Assembly (NCBI RefSeq): GCF_042242105.1
Contig: NC_092017.1
Span: 19,678,432 to 19,742,431 of the forward strand
Reading direction: 5' to 3'
From: Pempheris klunzingeri
Taxonomy: Eukaryota > Chordata > Actinopteri > Acropomatiformes > Pempheridae
Length of the DNA stretch: 64,000 nucleotides
Shown here: one piece after another, positions 36,991 through 53,939 of the stretch
Layout: every line of letters begins with the position of its first letter
How positions within the stretch are numbered: position 1 is the stretch's first letter
Notes under the pieces: model-generated
What the model was told of the DNA's origin: nothing
Databases searched by the model: none
What the model saw: only the letters and a program-made list of their open reading frames with translations
Program-made: the position numbers and the translations under genes

Positions 36991-37969
36991 TAAATTGCCA
37001 AACTAGTAAAAGTCAAAACAAGTTTATTGTCCCTAAATTTAACTATTCTAAAGACACTGATATTTATATTTGACCCTAGTTCTCCAATACTTTATATTTT
37101 GACAAACTAAAAGTTGTCAAATGTAAGTATTTTGAGTCTAAAAATACTGGAATCAGCCTGCAAAATACCCACAATGAACACGTTTTTAATTGTAAACTCC
37201 TTTCAGGTTGTTGAAACCTCCAGATTGAATGGAAAAATTACTGAGTGGACTGTAGTAGACTGTAAAGCCATAGTCTTTATTTATCAGGATCAAATCAGTC
37301 GTATCATATGTTATTCCCAAGTGTTATCAGATCAGATTATGATTCTTGGTCTGAAGAAAATTAAAAAATGAGACGTCAAACCTGCACAGGCAGCCTTACC
37401 TTGCAGAGGAAGACAAACTGTGACTTCCTGTCAGTGATGATGTACAGCCGCAGACGTAAGCTCACATCAACACTGATTTCCTTTAGTCCCCAAATCCTCT
37501 TTCCTCACACAACCAGTCTGACTAAACTCCACATAAGGTCCCAATAAAGTTTAGGTTGTAAGGGTTTTTACTTGCTGCCTCATTTTAAGGGTCAATTCTG
37601 TCCTCGTCTGTAAAAACTGGTAAACTGAACGTAAGCGGGGAAAAGTTTTGAAAGCAGAAGTTACAAAGTGCTTAACAGGTGGGAGAAAAGAGGAATAAAG
37701 GAGATAAAGCAAACAGAGAAGACAATAAAAGCTTTTTTAATGACCTTAAATAATCTGTCAGAGTTCATGTTGATGGAGCTTCTTTCTGCACATCATCTGA
37801 AACACTATGGGTTTGACAGTGAGCTTTTTTCTACTGATTTGGCTTCTCTGACACTTGATGAATGGAGGTGATTTTACTGCCCATCGTGTCCCTGGTTTGG
37901 TGTTTCTAACAGGTTTCTGTTGTGGTTTCTGCTCTGGTCGTCTTCCTGCTCCTCTCAGGCTGTGTGACT

Positions 37970-40900
37970 ATGAGCACCTCAGGGCTTCAGGCCACTAACC
38001 GGCAGAATGCGAAGGAGCTCGACAGTATGAAGGAGTCCATCAGCGACATCATCAACCAGCTGCAGGACATCGACCCCACCAGGCTCTCCTTCTCCCCCTT
38101 CCTGGACCTGGACACTCAGATCTCCTTGGCTCCGGTGTCAGACAGTCCCGAATCCTCGGTGGAAGAGCTGCACTCATCCTCCCACTCCGTCTCCGGCTCC
38201 CAGCACTCCCTTGAACCGCCACCAGCAGCCAATCAGCCACGGGGTGAGTTATTAGTGCTGCTTTTGACAGAGCTGTGAGGAGCCCAGAGCAAATTAGCGA
38301 AGGCTGAAGTCGAGTTTGAGTCCAGACTGGATCCAGACTCACACACTCTCACTCACACTTAGAGCAGCGCGACAGTCAATGAGCAGCACACACGTCTTTC
38401 CAGTTTTTAAAATAATTAAAGGTTGAGCAGATGTGTAAGTCTTCCTGCTGGAGCTCTGAACTAAATCAACATCCATGTCATCCCTAATGGTTTTAGGACC
38501 TTTAAATCTTTTGTACAGGTTGAAAACTTTTTTGTAGAGCTGCGGAAGACATAAAAAAAAGCACTGTGAGGTGGGAAAAAACACATTTTTGACAACATCC
38601 AATACAAGTACTTTACCATTAGCCTTACAGACAGGCAGGTTTAACTGCCTCCAGGGAGAGAAAAGGCTTTGTTGGCTCATGTGATTTAGGTGAGACTAAA
38701 GTTTATTTCATGTTTTGTTGCTCATTATATGATCATCTAAGGACGGGATGTATGAGTTCATCTGTATGGAATATTTAACAAAATGAGTTGTGTTTTTTTT
38801 GGCAATTGCTCCATGAATTTCTATCTTGATGTGGCCACAAGTGGCACCAGATGCTTGATAGTAAGTCAATAATTGAGTCTATTTGTTAAAAAGTAAAGAT
38901 GAAACACTAATTTATCAGGTTCAGTGTCTAGTTTCAAGACTGTAGTTATTCAGTGTACCTTGTGTTCATGTGGTGCACAATTCTAAATTACTTCATCTTT
39001 AATCAAATTATCACAAACTTTTGGCTCCAAGAAAACTTGTAATGTTCCTTTTCAAACCCAGTGCTCAGGGGGTGGGGGGGCTGTTACATCAGACCCAGAC
39101 AAAGCAGAAGGTTGGCACGCAGTAATTGAATGATTGATCAGTGTTAAGTCTGCACTTGATTGCTTTCAGTATCTGGTTTATTAAACTGTGCTCTGCTTTG
39201 AACAGGCTCTGGCCCCTGCCACCAGCAGCCCAGCGACGACCTCCCAGATGAACCACGAGCAGATCCGACGGAGGAGGGGGAGCTGGATCAAACTCTTTCC
39301 AGTCCCATCATCACAGCGCAGGCTTTGGACGCCACCACGGAAAACTGCATCAGCTGTCCAACTCCAGCCTGTCAGGGAGACATTCCTAATGGCACAGACA
39401 CGCCGAGATGGAGTCCAGAATCCACCAATCTGGACTGCACGCTGGACGAGGGTCGACCTCTGATAGGCCTGCCTCCAGAGAGCGTGGAGCTGACTGTGTG
39501 GAGCTCAGAGGGGCGGGGACAGACTTGCGAAGCCGCAGGGGAGGCTTCAGATCGGGGACGATGCTGCTGCCGCTGCTGCCAGTGTAAATGCTGTCAGAGC
39601 GGCCGAGTTCCTGCTTTCTTCTCAGTCGTGGCCTCTCTTCTGTGTGCAGCTGGGATCCTCTATGCACTCTATTTCTATGTCCCCATTAAACCCCCCGACT
39701 GCCCCGACATAGCCAGCCGCATCGTTTTCACCTTATGCTGCTGTGTGGTGGCGGCCGTCCCCATCCTGCTCGGTACGCTTCAAACACCTGCACGCTGACA
39801 TTTGAAAACAGCCTTTGTGAGCGCCACAAATGAAAGATAAAGATTAAGAGAGGATTTGGTTTGTCTGGCCGCCTCGTCTTGGAATGTTTCAGTGTCTCCT
39901 GTCCCCTTTAATTTCATGCACTTTCAACTTCAGCGCAGCAGACGTCTCCCCGGGCCTCTGGAGAGAAGCATAATTTCCCTCTCCTGCACATAGCTTTAAA
40001 TGGAAACTACAATAAGAGGCTGGCTGTGTGTCTCGTCTCTCAGGCTGTGGCCTAATTGTTTCAGAATATTCTAATCACTTCCCACCTAATCGACCAGAGA
40101 GAGGGGACGGGCGGCAAAAACATCCAAACCAAAGCCTGTTCAGACCATTTTCCTATCACCTATTTGTCAAGCGGATGACAGTGAGGAGTATTTGCATGTG
40201 GGCCATTCTGCTGACAATGTCTGTATTCAAATGAAGACATTATAAAAGCAAAGTATGCTGTCAGGCGAGATCAAATCCAGCCAGGAGTTGCTTAAAGTTG
40301 AAAGCTGTTTGTGGAAAGATGGCCAAGATTCAAAATGCTGACTGACTTATTGCTCTTTTATCCCTCGCAGCGATGCTCATGGGTGCAGCGTGCCAGTTCT
40401 GCACAGGCTCCTTCAGCCTGCAGGAGACGTTTCCCAGAAGACGGGCGGTTCAGCAGCTGTTTGTCACGACGTCCTTGGAACAGTTGTTCCTCTACGTCCT
40501 CAACCTCGTTGTTATGGCCGCTTTACTGCCTCAAGACCAGCTGAAGGTGGTGCCGATACTGGTTGCAGTGTTCGTCTTAGGCAGGTGAGGCTCAGACGTG
40601 GACCAGAGAGGCCACTGAAGAGGGTGGCTCATAAAAGCACCCAACAGATGGATGTTTTTTATGACTGTTTTATCCTCTTTTATCTTTAATTGACTTTGAT
40701 TCACTGACATTAAACCACAATAAAGACAAAACTGTGATGTTCACGTCCACAGCACAGCTCATATTCTACCTTATATGAGATAAGTGAGAATTTATTTATC
40801 CCACACTGGGGAAATTCAGTTGTTACAACAACAGAGGAGACAGAAAATGTGCAGAAACAACATGTCAGTAACAGTTTATATGAGAAATGAAATAACACAA

Positions 40901-42796
40901 CAACAAACCTGGTGCTTTTAGCTAAATGCTAATATCAGCATGTTAACACACTTTAGACATTTTACTCAAAAGCACAAATGTCAACCTCATGGTGGCACTA
41001 GAGTCAAAGCCAGAGGATCGTTACAGTCAGTAGGATTCACCCTCCGAGGACCATGAATGTCTGTACTATATTTCCTGACAGTCCATCCAGCAGTGGATGG
41101 GATATTTCAGTCTGGGCGAAAGTGGTGGACCAACACTGCCGTTCCTGGAGCCACGCCGCTAGCATGGCTATAAAGGAACACAACCACTATCATTAACAGA
41201 GCCGAAGAGGGAGCTTTTGGCAGCATGTTGCAGAGCAGAGTTGGACTCGGCCTCACTGAACTCCTCTATCAGCTCAGTCTGTTTCAGCCATAATGGGGTT
41301 ATTTAACATGCAACCCAAATCATTTATTTGATAGGAAGAAGATGATTAGTGTTTGTAGTCTACAATATATTAGTAGACTAAAGTTCTCCAGCAGTTAGAC
41401 CGTGGTACTTTTGTTGGAGCCAGTGAGACTACAACCTCCATATGGTGAAAATCCCCTCAGACTGGCTGTGTGCTTGTATTTTTAATGGATGGACTTCCGG
41501 ATGTCTGCTTCTTTAATTGACTGGAAACTGGCAAACTGCTAGCCTGGTTGCAGCTTTGTTTGTTTAATCCTTACTGTATAAAAACTGACATGTAAAAACA
41601 ACAGTTCATAATTTTACAGTTTCACAGGTGGTTGTAGGCCACACTGGGAGCAGTTGTGAGGCAACCAATGAAGAAGTTACTGGTTCCAGCTATTGTACTT
41701 TTAAGTTTCCAACATTTATGTGACAACTATAGTTACCAGTCACCTTTCAGATTTTAGACAAAGACACAATGAGTTTATAGAATTGAATAGGTATGTTAGT
41801 TCCCAGGGGCTGCACGGCAGGCCACTTTGCTGTAAGTTTACAGTTTGAGCCTAGAACCTTTCTCTGTGCAGTTTGCATGTTCTTCTCGTGCTCGTGTGGT
41901 TTTTCTCCGGCTTCCTCCCACAGTCCAAAGATATGCAAGTTAATTGGTCACACTAAATTGCCCGTAGGTGAGAGTGTGAGCGTGAATGGTACCTCGCCTC
42001 TCACCCCAAGGTCATCTGGGATTGGCTCCAGCCCCCCCGCTACTCTGAAGGATGAGCGGTATAGATGATGGATGGATGGATGTTAGTTCCCAACCTGTTT
42101 GGCTTGATGACCCCTCACATTAAATCAGCGTGTACTTGAGGGCCTCTTGTTTTAGATGTTTATTAGTTATTTGTAGTACTGTTCCCCTCTAGACTTAAAT
42201 TGGGTCATTTGTATGATCATTTGGGTCTCAATGAGGTCAATTTATCCAACATTTCACAAAAAATAGCAACGATTTGTGTAAAGCCCAAATAATGAATATG
42301 TCACTTGACTTTATTTAGTTGTCTCACAACCCCTCGGGTGTGTCTGGTGGCCTTCACCATGAGTAGTTTTACACTCTTGTGTTGGTAGAAGTGGTTCTGA
42401 ATACTTCCTCCACTGCTGCTGAAGTGAGCCTGGTTTCACTGGTGCTTTACGAAACACCATCTGGATGCTGGTGAGCGTTTATCAGTGCTGTTTGAACTTG
42501 ATCTGATTTCCTGTTTTTATGTTGTGTTAATCCTCCACAGGCTTGTTTACTGGGTCAGCCTGAACGCGTGCAGCTCCTGGCGAGGCTTCGGCTCTGGCCT
42601 GACCGTCTTCCCGCTCCTCGCCATGGTGGCTCTCAATCTGTTCCTCATGTACACCCTGAATCTCAAAGAGCCACTTTTTGGCTCTCAGGACGTCCTCTAT
42701 AATCAGGTCACCCCGTCTTCCTGGTCAGGGGAGACATCACAGAGCCCGAGTGGCAAACCAGACATCCTACCCACAGACATCCTGGACACTCAGTGA
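37970..42796 (+). CDS. tmem79: Transmembrane protein 79 (mattrin), MAPEG-like
   Basis: Four coding exons: 37970-38243, 39206-39772, 40371-40584, 42541-42796; GT-AG junctions, phases join into 436 aa plus TGA. Human TMEM79 is a five-span membrane protein of the trans-Golgi/lamellar granule system whose loss gives the matted mouse and skin-barrier defects. The first 209 residues are hydrophilic and low complexity. A Cys cluster at about 210-225 (RCCCRCCQCKCC) precedes five hydrophobic spans: about 226-251, 262-290, 309-330, 335-358 and 368-392. Conserved stretches include IASRIVFTLCC (human MSSRLIYTLRC), LPQDQLKVVPIL (human LPQDTLKLLPLL), GRLVYWVS and GFGSGLTVFPLL. The N-terminus does not match the human one, and no in-frame stop separates the ATG from the acceptor 11 bases upstream, so the start is provisional. 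Teleosts may carry two copies (a/b); which one this is was not decided. Confidence 0.9.
40775..40850 (+). repeat. Interspersed teleost repeat, copy B
   Basis: Lies in the last tmem79 intron and shares a 25-base identical core with the copy at 16012-16036, then continues AGTTGTTACAACAACAGAG, which matches the usual continuation of this fish family better than copy A does. Confidence 0.65.
41806..42079 (+). mobile_element. L2-type retroposon/SINE tail with perfect target-site duplication
   Basis: Contains TTTGCATGTTCTTCTCGTGC, CGGCTTCCTCCCACAGTCCA, TAAATTGCCCGTAGGTG and GGGATTGGCTCCAGCCCCCC in the order typical of the 3' end of teleost L2 (Maui-like) LINEs and of SINEs that borrowed it, and ends in (GGAT)n. 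The 13-base sequence ATGTTAGTTCCCA occurs at 41793-41805 and again at 42080-42092, a perfect target-site duplication. The element is 274 bp, sits in the last tmem79 intron in the sense orientation, and has no coding capacity. Confidence 0.88.
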
Positions 42797-43253
42797 GGAG
42801 GCGAGCTGCGCTTTCTTCTTTCAGAGGAGGAGATCTTTCCAAAAATAGGCCATTCCTGTGGTCTGCAGTTCAGCACAGCAACACACGCTGCCACTATAAC
42901 CTCCAAGTCTGTGACGGCTTAACTTGTATTTTCACTCCTCCTATACAAGACTTTTTTTTTTTATGTGGATTCATGCTTATTATCTGAAATGCAAGAAAGA
43001 GCTCTTTCCCTGCTAGTGGCGGAGGAAGCCTTTGAACAATGCTGTAGTCTTAAAACATTTGTCCTTTTAAGCTATTCCAGTGCCTGTATTTAATGTTTTG
43101 AACCCTAAGTACTTAAAAGCTCTGCTATATATGTGGCTGAATTTGGTTTGACCTTAAAAAAAAACAGAAAAAAAAACAAGAGCAAAGCAGCTCCAGTTTT
43201 CAGACTTTATTATTATTTCAGCTGTCCAAAAGGTTTGTACATGATGTAGGCAA

Positions 43254-43259
43254 AATAAA
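43254..43259 (+). terminator. Polyadenylation signal of tmem79
   Basis: AATAAA about 460 bases after the TGA stop, within CAAAATAAAAGCC, followed by T-rich sequence (TCTTTTCATCTTTTTCC). On the opposite strand an AATAAA also lies at 43212-43207. Confidence 0.7.
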
Positions 43260-43711
43260 AGCCGTTTGTAAAGACGTCTTTTCATCTTTTTCCACTTTTC
43301 ACCTCCCTCGTCCACCAGTCGCTGCTTTTGCTTTGCATTGACTGAGCGTCTATTCCTGGAGAGACTTCAGTGTGTGTTTCCAGAGCCAGGACTGTCATTA
43401 TGTGATAACACGCTGTCCATGTTCTCTGGGCGCTCTCCGTCTCCACCCTGCTGGCGTCCACGCTGCTGCTGATGCTGCTTGCTCGGTTTGTGGCGCAAAA
43501 ATGAGGCCAACACAAAAACAGGATGCTAAAGATGGCTGCACACTTATTATCTTTTCATCACTTAGTCAACTGGAGATCAAAGAGTATCTAGATTGCTTTA
43601 ATTAGAGGCAGTTCATTTGACTTAAGGTATTTAGCATGTCAAGTTCAGCCTCAAATACAATGATTTACTTGCTTTTACCAATTTAACCTTTAAAAAACCA
43701 CCTGCAGTCCT

Positions 43712-43751
43712 GGGTTAGGTTTAGGGGTTTAGGGGTTTAGGGGTTAGGGTT
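43712..43751 (+). repeat. Degenerate interstitial telomere-like run
   Basis: Units of TTAGGT, TTTAGGGG and TTAGGG follow each other for about 40 bases, close to but not identical with the vertebrate telomere repeat TTAGGG. Confidence 0.65.
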
Positions 43752-44824
43752 GCACTGTGGCCTTATCGCTCCTCTATTATAAGGGTCAGGGTCAGAAAAA
43801 AGCCTAAACATAACCCTGAAAAAGTTTTAATCCCTGCATAGGAAAGACCAAAACACTGTGTCTCTAATAAACTTGTGTTTCTTTCATATGAGTTTTACTT
43901 TCCCACACCGCAAGTTTTACCAATACCAACACCAGTTTACCATACCACCATTAATTGATGCTCCATTGGCTGCATGCCAGGCTGCTCTGCTCCGTGGTCA
44001 GGAGTTAAAAATTCAACAAAAAAAGCTCCACTTATGAGCTTTGCCTAGAGCTTTTAACCACATCTCACTGTCTCTGAGGATTTGAACTTTTAATAGTTAC
44101 TTAACTTTAGAACATGCCATTTATTAGCAGGTAGAAAAACTGTAAGATCACTATAGCATTATTGGAAAACTGAAGGAGAGAGCACATATGTTAACAGGTA
44201 ACAGGTAGAGGTTATTTACACTTAGGGTTTATAAATCCTGCTCAGGTCGGTCTAGCTGACATTAGAAGTGTTGATCTGACACGGCTGATTAAATAAATGT
44301 CTTGTTATGACAACATGCGTCATGAATGCAGCTCAACCAGTAGAGCCAGACTGCAGCTCCAGTCTGATTATCTGGGTCAGACAAACTCAAGTCCTCCAAA
44401 TACGCTCAGCCATGTTTGTGAGAAAGATTACCCTGCAAATTCCAGTTGTCATTTTAATGCACTATTTTGTGGTTTTAAGTTACGTGCTCAAACTCCAGGA
44501 ATATTAAGTTTTACTCTAAAGAAGTTAGTTTTTTGTGTTAATGTGTTTGTGTAAATGTGCAAATAGTTCAGTCACTGTCTGCTGCTGCACCTTTGCACGG
44601 AAACTTATTGACACTAACCCCATAGAAATAGTTTTATAGCAATCCCAGAGAGGATTTTAAAACATAAAAAACATATTCAGAAATACAGTTTAAAAAGTTG
44701 CTCACATTTAAGTTCCCAAAATTCAGACCACGAAAATCACTCCACTGGAGGGAGCTAAACGGCTATAACAAAGACTCTATAATAAACTGTACATCCAGAC
44801 CATTTACTCATTTATTGCCAACAT

Positions 44825-44853
44825 AAACTATATATATATAGTATATATATATA

Positions 44854-44898
<45 letters not shown>

Positions 44899-44911
44899 AT
44901 ATATATATATA
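44825..44911. repeat. Compound (TA)n-(GT)n-(TA)n simple repeat
   Basis: An AT-alternating block on each side of a block of about 17 GT units, with ATACATG at one join and TGTACATATA at the other. The outer TA blocks are mutually complementary, so the whole could extrude as a cruciform. Confidence 0.85.
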
Positions 44912-45325
44912 TGAGGGCCTTGATGTATTTGGGGATTTTGGACTTTTAGGGCCTCAGTATTTCTCTAATGGGTCCTTACATGCAGCTTTACTCTCTCTGA
45001 ACAACTTTGTAATTGTGTTTTAGGTTTGCATTGGCATTGAATAAGCTAGATAAGTGTTCTGGTTGTTCTCCTGATCTACCCAGGCAGGCCTTTGAAGAGA
45101 GTTTTAATGTCCAATGACAGTTTTAAAAACAGATTCAGAGGATTATTCCAGACTGGATCAACTAAATATTTTTGCCATAAAATGGCAAATATCATCAGCT
45201 ATCACAAACATCTATATTATGAGCACATAAAAGTGGTTATCTTGATTATTTTGACCTTGTGTGGTTGAGGTAAATCAGTTGTCATAGTTACAGCAGCGCC
45301 CCCTGCAGCTCGAGCTCATACAAGC

Positions 45326-45360
45326 ACCGGAAACAGTCTGACGTAACAAGAATCTCCAAG

Positions 45361-45368
<8 letters not shown>
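45326..45368 (+). promoter_or_regulatory. ndufs7 core promoter: ETS, CRE-like and YY1 sites
   Basis: ACCGGAAAC (45326-45334) fits an ETS/GABP site, TGACGTAA (45339-45346) a CREB/ATF site, and AAGATGGCGGC (45358-45368) the YY1 consensus. The YY1 site contains the start codon itself. These are standard promoter motifs for nuclear genes of respiratory-chain subunits. No TATA box is seen. Match is by eye to consensus only. Confidence 0.6.
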
Positions 45369-49671
<4,303 letters not shown>

Positions 49672-50079
49672 ATGTGTAATATGTGTGTGTGTATCTGGTA
49701 TGTAAATGTTATATTGCTGGTTTCATTTGGAGCGCTGCTCCTCCTCCATGTAGAGCTACAGGAACTTCACTGAAGTCATCGCTGTAATTTACACACAGTG
49801 CACTGCTGCTTATATCCAACAAAACACAGCAGCAGTCACTTAGTTCAGTTTTTCTGCTCCTTTAGTTCAGTTAAAACATCTGGAGACTGTTTCTGTAACA
49901 GGGAACACATGTAAGCTTGACCCACAGGACTGTGTCAGAATTTAAAACCACAGTTACAATTATAATTCATCTTTATTTAAGTAGCTTCATGCATCATTTT
50001 TCTCACCGTCAATAGCAAACTCCTCTCAGTCATGACTATTACATGAGTGTCATCCTTTATTATCTTACGTATTATTTTG

Positions 50080-50085
50080 AATAAA
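50080..50085 (+). terminator. Polyadenylation signal of ndufs7
   Basis: AATAAA in TTTTGAATAAACTGGG, about 410 bases after the stop codon. No earlier AATAAA was seen in the 3' UTR. Confidence 0.65.
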
Positions 50086-51344
50086 CTGGGCTCACATGAA
50101 AGTACATTATTTTAACATCTGGAGTATTCTTTCCACTGTGACCACTAAAGCCGGGTTTAGGCCACTAGGTGGCTCCTGTGATCACCAGCTCTGACCTTCA
50201 CTGCTACTATCTGCGGTGCAACATTCATTTTGTTGTGGATTAACTGGTCTGCTAAAACACAATGGAAATGCCAGAATACCAAGCTGAATTTCACAAAGCT
50301 GTGTGAAAATAGTTTTTTGATCTTTGAACCAAATCAGCTGCAGTATCTTGTACATTCAGCCAGAACTCTAAACCAGCTGCTTTCATTATGTCTGCAGAGA
50401 GAGAAGCAGAGCTGCTTTAATGCATCCTCAGTGTGAATGAGCAGAATCAGAGATGCAGTCCTCTGTGCTGCTGAAGGGTTCTTCACAGAGACATTTTAAG
50501 TCTCCGTGAAGTTTAAAGTCTGAATAACTGTGTGCTTTTGTGCTGTGATGGCTGTGCAGAACAGAAAAGATCAAAGTGATTAAAGATCAAAGTGAAATAT
50601 TGTCCATTGACCATAAATACTGTTAAAATACTGACTAATGTGTAATGTTTTAAAAGTTAGATCTACTTTTGAATGATACACATCTAGTTACTGGAAAATC
50701 AGGAATCAGTCACCTACAATATTTACTGTATTTTAAAGAGGTTTCAGTGTCTTTCACTAATACTGGATGTTTGACATTATTTTTATGTATAAGATTTAAA
50801 ACATATCAGGTATTGGTTTTAACATAACGCCATAGTAAAGAGTAGTAAAGATCTTTCTAATTGAAAAGAATTAGTGACCAGTATATGTTATTAGAGAGAC
50901 AGTTGAAAAATGAACTATATGAGGGTGATATTGACCCCAAATGTATCTATTTACTAGTTCCGGTGTTTGGATGACTTATTTGCCGATACGAATATATCTG
51001 AGAACTATAGAATCAAGATGGTGATTCTCCAAAAGCATAAAAATCCAAACAATCTAGTTTAACTTTAACTCTCTAACCATTTTATATTCTCTAGTATATC
51101 TGTGATAAGTTAAAATGTTAAAGTCTAGTAAAATCAATAGCACGTCAAACAATGCCTAGTGTCACACCAGCAACCATAAATGATTGAATCATCAGTCACT
51201 TAAAGACTTACTAAAGATGGAAACACTGGCTTCATTATCACAACAGAACATATTAAAATATTGGTGTTAGTGTATCAGCTTATCGCTTAAAACCATATAA
51301 CACAATATATTGCAATATCAGTTATTTACCTGCAGCTAACTGCT

Positions 51345-51475
51345 ATTGTCATTATCAATTAATCATCTGATGTTTTTTTTTGATGGATCAGTTAATTGTT
51401 TTATCTATAAATGTTCAAAAATTGTGAAAACTGTGTATTAATACTTCCCCAAACCCAAGAGGCATCTTCACATCC
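51345..51475 (+). repeat. Dispersed teleost element (family R1, copy 3)
   Basis: ATCAATTAATCATCTGATG, TTAATTGTTTTATCTATAAA and CCCCAAACCCAAGAGGCATC align in order with copy 2; more diverged. Confidence 0.6.
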
Positions 51476-53938
51476 CTCTTTTTATTTGACCAACACTGTG
51501 GAAGATATTCAGATTACATCCTCATGATAAAGAAATCTGAGCTTCTGAGAGGCTGAAACCTCACAGTGTTTGGATATTGTGCTTAAAAAATGGCTGATGT
51601 ACTAATAGCTTCCCCTCTCAGCTGTATGGAACCTGTTTCTGCCTCTTCATATCTCTCTGTATGAGAGCAGTGACTTAAAATATGACTCATGTGCTCCTGA
51701 TTCAGATCTGAGATCTGCCAGCTGCTGTAGTTTCCCACCTGACTGCAGCCTGGTGTTGCATCATCCATCCATCTAATGATTAATGTGTCCTGGCCAGGTG
51801 GTAACATATTCCCACGTGTTCAGATAACATGCACGTTATCTATGACCATAGATGAACGCGTACTGTACACTGTCCTCCGTATCTCAGCGGACTGTTTAAC
51901 CTCTAATGTAGAGTTTTAATGGAAACATTTCATAATGCAGAAACACTTACTAAAGGTGTATGACGCCAAACTGTTTTTTGAACATTAAACCACGTAAATC
52001 TATTCTAGTAGGACCTCCAGACACAAGTGTGAACTTTAAAGTGAGCATAGTATGGGACCTATAAGATTTTTTTCAATTAACCTGCTCATTTTTCTCAGAT
52101 TTTCATTATCTTTCAAAACATATTTCCCTTTAAATTCATGTTTTCTTGTTATTTGTAAAAACTGCACTCGGAGTACAATCCTGACTTAGACAAATTCCCA
52201 CAGCAGTAAGATGAGTCTGCAGTGTGTAACAGTGAAAGCAGAGCCTGAATCTTAGACTACACATTCTGAATTTCATGATAAAGGAAGCATGTAAACAGGC
52301 AGTGATACATCCGCTGCTTGGTCTATAATTGGGATATGCACGGCAAGAAAAGACACCGGGTGATGAAGGACTTAAAACAGATGAGGCTCTGTGGGGTGTT
52401 AATGCATTTGTGGTGGTTTCATGAGGTTTCAGTCTGCTGTTGTCTCACATATTTGCTGCAGTGAAGGACACAGTGTCCATAAACAGCCCGAAATGTTGAA
52501 AGTGAAACCACATGAGAGAAGGTGTGAATGCTGGATGTTGAAGTACACTGCTGCCTTGACTTTGTATGGAGATGCAGCTGGAGGCACACGAGGGGCTGGA
52601 AAAGGATGAAGGATGCAAAATGTAGTGTGAGCGATGAAAGGGGCTGAAACAGTAGTCACAGTTAAAAATGTTTGTAGAATAACACCAGTGCTGTGCTGCC
52701 CTGAAGCTGCTGGGAGAAACATGTACTGTGCGTGCAGCAGGAGTTTCACACAGACGTCAGTCCCCACCTGCAATTATAGGTTGCCATGGCGATAGTTGCT
52801 GAGTTCATTTAACGGAGATAAAGCTGAGAGGCACCTCTCAAACTCTGGCTCATTACTCAAAGAGTGTTATTCTTAAATCCTCAATATTTACACCGTGAGA
52901 GAGACGGGACTCTGCTGAATGCGTTGATGTAAATTATGCACCACAGTTCAAAAGTTTGAAATCATCTGTTCGTTTTGATGTTGCTCTTCTTTCCTTCAAT
53001 AATGGCTGGCAGTAACGCCAAATGCATTATTTACATTTAAAACAGCCCAAAAAGTAGAAGAATAATCTAATGATTAATACTATAAAGTCAATGTCTCCAC
53101 AGTGTTACACAACAGGGGAGAATACTGTTGTTTTCCCCCCAAAGAACCTTTTTTCTTTAGGCCCTTTGCTCGTGATTAGTCGGCCTTTATTATGTTCAGC
53201 TGATATTCTGTTTCTATCCTATTTCAATTTTGATGATTTAAGAATAGATTTACTTAAAGCAACAAGCCTGTTGATTCCTGCCTCTTATAGGCACTATTAC
53301 GACACTTCCTATTTACATCTGCACAGATTTAGATGCTACGCTTCCAGTTTCTTTATCCAATAACTGATGATTTCTTATTTCTCTGTTGCTCAGGGGGATT
53401 TTTGTCTCTCCAGTTGTTAAATCTGGTTGTACAGCATTTAGTTCTCCATGTAGAAAACATAATTTTTCTTGCAAACCTTTTATACATAATAACATTTATT
53501 TGTAAATGTAATTGGCTTTTACAACCTAAAAGCATGAAAGACCATTCAACCCTATGGAGCAGTCCTCTCAGCCATCTGACTGCACTAAGTCAAGCTTTCG
53601 TGGTTGACGATTCCAGACATTTGAACGGGTTTGTGTGTCTATGAGCAGGTTAGAAAAGTCCCTTTATCTGCTTCCCTCTGGTCTCAGGTAATACTGGAGT
53701 CAGCAGGGCACTTGGATGTGAAGCTTATAGTGCTGAACATGTAAGTCTGTTTGCGTCATTACATTATGTGCAAGAGAAAACCATTTACTAGAATGGAAAA
53801 CATGGGATATTGTTGAAAGACTTAAAAAGGTGTGACCGATAGAAGTCAGAGTAATAATGCTGTAACTGTGCTGAACATTTTGACGTTGAATGAAGCCTAT
53901 GTGTGGATGTGGAACTAGTTAAGTGCCAAAAAAACGGC

Positions 53939-53939
<1 letters not shown>

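Larger units (their letters stand above)
33260..37958. other. Intergenic/upstream region between ctdspl3 and tmem79
   Basis: No coding exon was recognised. It holds a pyrimidine tract at 34270-34341, a possible untranslated first exon of tmem79 ending at a GTAAGT donor (34582), an A-rich stretch (34990-35420), a repeat fragment (35690-35830) and an inverted-repeat element (36655-36990). Open frames around 34.9-35.3 kb are basic and low complexity with no family match. Confidence 0.55.
43260..45300. other. Intergenic region between tmem79 and ndufs7
   Basis: No gene is supported. The first 250 bases are open in two frames on the minus strand (see 43282-43515) but no partner exons were found. 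A degenerate telomere-like run is at 43712-43751 and an AT/GT simple-repeat block at 44825-44911. Confidence 0.5.

Noticed and set aside
52935-53040. Possible second Tc1 end (CAGTTCAAAAGTTTG)
   Set aside because: Only a short resemblance to a common transposon end; no partner inverted repeat found nearby.
53333-53644. 103-codon frame between ndufs7 and gamt
   Set aside because: Hydrophobic because the DNA is T-rich; no start context, no homology recognised.
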